Assembly: GCA_977006965.1 (NCBI GenBank)
Contig: OZ345372.1
Location: 2,418,001-2,482,000, forward strand
Length of the DNA stretch: 64,000 nucleotides
Direction: 5' to 3'
Source: Phymatolithon calcareum
Taxonomy: Eukaryota > Rhodophyta > Florideophyceae > Hapalidiales
Numbering within the stretch: the first letter of the stretch is position 1; each line of letters opens with the position of its first letter. The notes under the pieces are model-generated. The model made no database searches. It worked only from the letters and a program-made list of their open reading frames with translations, and was not told the origin of the DNA. Made by a program: the position numbers and the translations under genes. Below, piece by piece: positions 62,946 through 64,000 of this stretch.

Positions 62946-64000
62946 AATGAATAATTTATTTTTTTGACAACGAAAGCTACTCATTACTAAGCTCATCAAA
63001 CGCATCAAGCTCATGGATGTACTCAGCATGCTGAGCAAAACAGTTTCTATCAGTTAAGTGCCAAATGTGTTGATTGCGGCGCCAGCAAGTCTATTACATG
63101 TTGATAACACGAGGTTTAATTCCAAGGTTTGTCAGAGTCTGCAGTTGTTTTGAACAGCTAAAGTAGTCATCATGCCACTTGTGGCTTACTTTTCCATCTT
63201 TGGGGCAGTGAGTGGGCTTCAATTCCGCTCTTGGAGAAAATGTACCTTTTGGAGAACTGAACATCGATGAATATTGCGCGAGGAAAAATGAATCCAGGAG
63301 TACAAGGCACCTTGTACCAGAGTATGGGGTCACAAGACGCCGCATTAAAATATAATATGGGCAGTTTCATCTTCTAAATCGTTTTGCTTCTTGCCCTCTG
63401 CCGTGGTCTCCAGTTCAATATGCAGTATTATCTCACGTTTTCCTTAGGCTGAATTCTGTAACTCGCAAACATTCTCCGGTTTACGGCGGATGGCGATGTA
63501 CTGAATGAGGCCATTTTCAATCCAATGGCCTCCGTTTGCCATATCAAAGAGATATGAACTTGTCAGAGCAAATGATGTCTAACAGAGACACGATGGTTTT
63601 TTCGTGATCATTAATAGCATCGACAAAATCCTGAACGAGCGCCACCGGTACTGTACGGACGACATAATGCCTTGTTCACTTGGTTGCACGGTGAATGTGG
63701 CGCACCGGACGTACTCGGAGAACATGGCTCTGGTCATCCCACTGTTTGAAAATGAAGGAGCGAGGATATACTTATTACCCATTGTAGACTTACTTAAATC
63801 TCTTTGAGCCCAACTCATGAGGATTATTGTTCCAAAATCTTAGCCTCCATTCTTCCTATTTGTTTCAGCTTAGCGGATGCCAAAGCAAAAATTGTTCTCA
63901 GGTGCACTCAGCGAAACATCGTCATGAAGGAATCCTATGGCGTGTGGAAACCGATGTCACCGTTCTCGGATATAACATCTACGTTGATAGTGCGAACTTT
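62932..64000 (-). mobile_element. piggyBac-like transposon, copy 3, inverted, runs off the window
   Basis: Read on the minus strand, it shares the subterminal palindrome with copy 2 and extends to the window edge. Visible: ILAPSFSNSGMTRAMFSEYV and VRCATFTVQPSEQGIMSSV at 63810-63640, matching the transposase at 44460-44570, and SGTRCLVLLDSFFLAQYSSM near 63300, where the second catalytic Asp position lies. Many stops. Confidence 0.78.

Overview
This window is repeat-dominated nuclear DNA from a eukaryote. Evidence: non-LTR retrotransposons (LINEs) with target-site duplications and short 3' tails, a Ty1/copia element with LTRs, cut-and-paste transposons (hAT, piggyBac-like), a SINE with a tRNA-like head, TATA boxes, AATAAA signals, and one clear RING-H2 gene. 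The lineage cannot be fixed from sequence alone; a protist, alga or early-branching fungus-like genome is a loose guess. I see no rRNA, CRISPR, prokaryotic operon or clean tRNA gene.

For reference I name the LINE families here. A: dominant; RT plus a long C-terminal extension ending in a GRE(I/L)RIK motif; 3' end ...CTGTTACTC...GAGGCTTTGGGAGCTTTTAAAATAAA..ATATCCCC. B: 7.2-8.0 kb. C: I-clade-like, RNase H-bearing, at 35.6-37.9 kb. D: 3' end ...TTTAAATAAAAATCTAC(TTC)n. E: RT plus a C-terminal RILC-RW block. F: RTE-like, 3' end AAAATGAATGAATG. G: ORF with YACGRFPQVS and LERTLAGY motifs. T: 3' end GTTTAATAAATTCCAAATTC(A)n.

Layout. 0-6.3 kb: a family A copy split by a 1.8-kb hAT element, then a second A copy split by a 610-bp solo LTR with a perfect 5-bp TSD. 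6.4-7.2 kb: a possible host gene behind a TATA box. 7.2-13.1 kb: fragments of B, D, A, E and F, a 160-bp foldback, a 579-bp TIR element, and a family A copy with a twin-priming inversion. 13-23.5 kb: G, F and A fragments, with a nested pile at 18.4-20.3 kb (one A copy holding an E fragment, an opposite-strand A copy and a SINE). 23.5-35.5 kb: repeat-poorer; holds the best host genes (basic AT-hook-like protein at 28.0-28.4 kb, RING-H2 protein at 33.0-34.0 kb). 35.6-37.9 kb: LINE C, whose RNase H domain carries an apparent Tudor-like insertion. 38.2-39.8 kb: an A copy holding G and D insertions. 39.8-48.8 kb: a LINE E split by a copia element (7.5 kb including its insertion), itself split by a 2.5-kb piggyBac-like element. 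48.9-49.6 kb: a D tail holding a SINE, which holds a MITE of the piggyBac-like family. 50-60 kb: F, T, D, G (split by a second hAT), A and the best-preserved A copy (58.2-59.95 kb). 60.5-64 kb: an A copy split by a second piggyBac-like copy that is fused tail-to-tail to a third.

The most unusual signals are: (1) a piggyBac-like family whose three resolvable insertions are all at CTAG rather than TTAA, with the palindrome CCCTCAATTGAGGG just inside both ends; (2) the Tudor-like module inside a LINE RNase H domain; (3) a copia element primed from the anticodon arm of initiator tRNA-Met; (4) TSDs that order successive insertions in time. No mobile-element gene in the window is intact; every one carries stops, frameshifts, truncations or catalytic substitutions.
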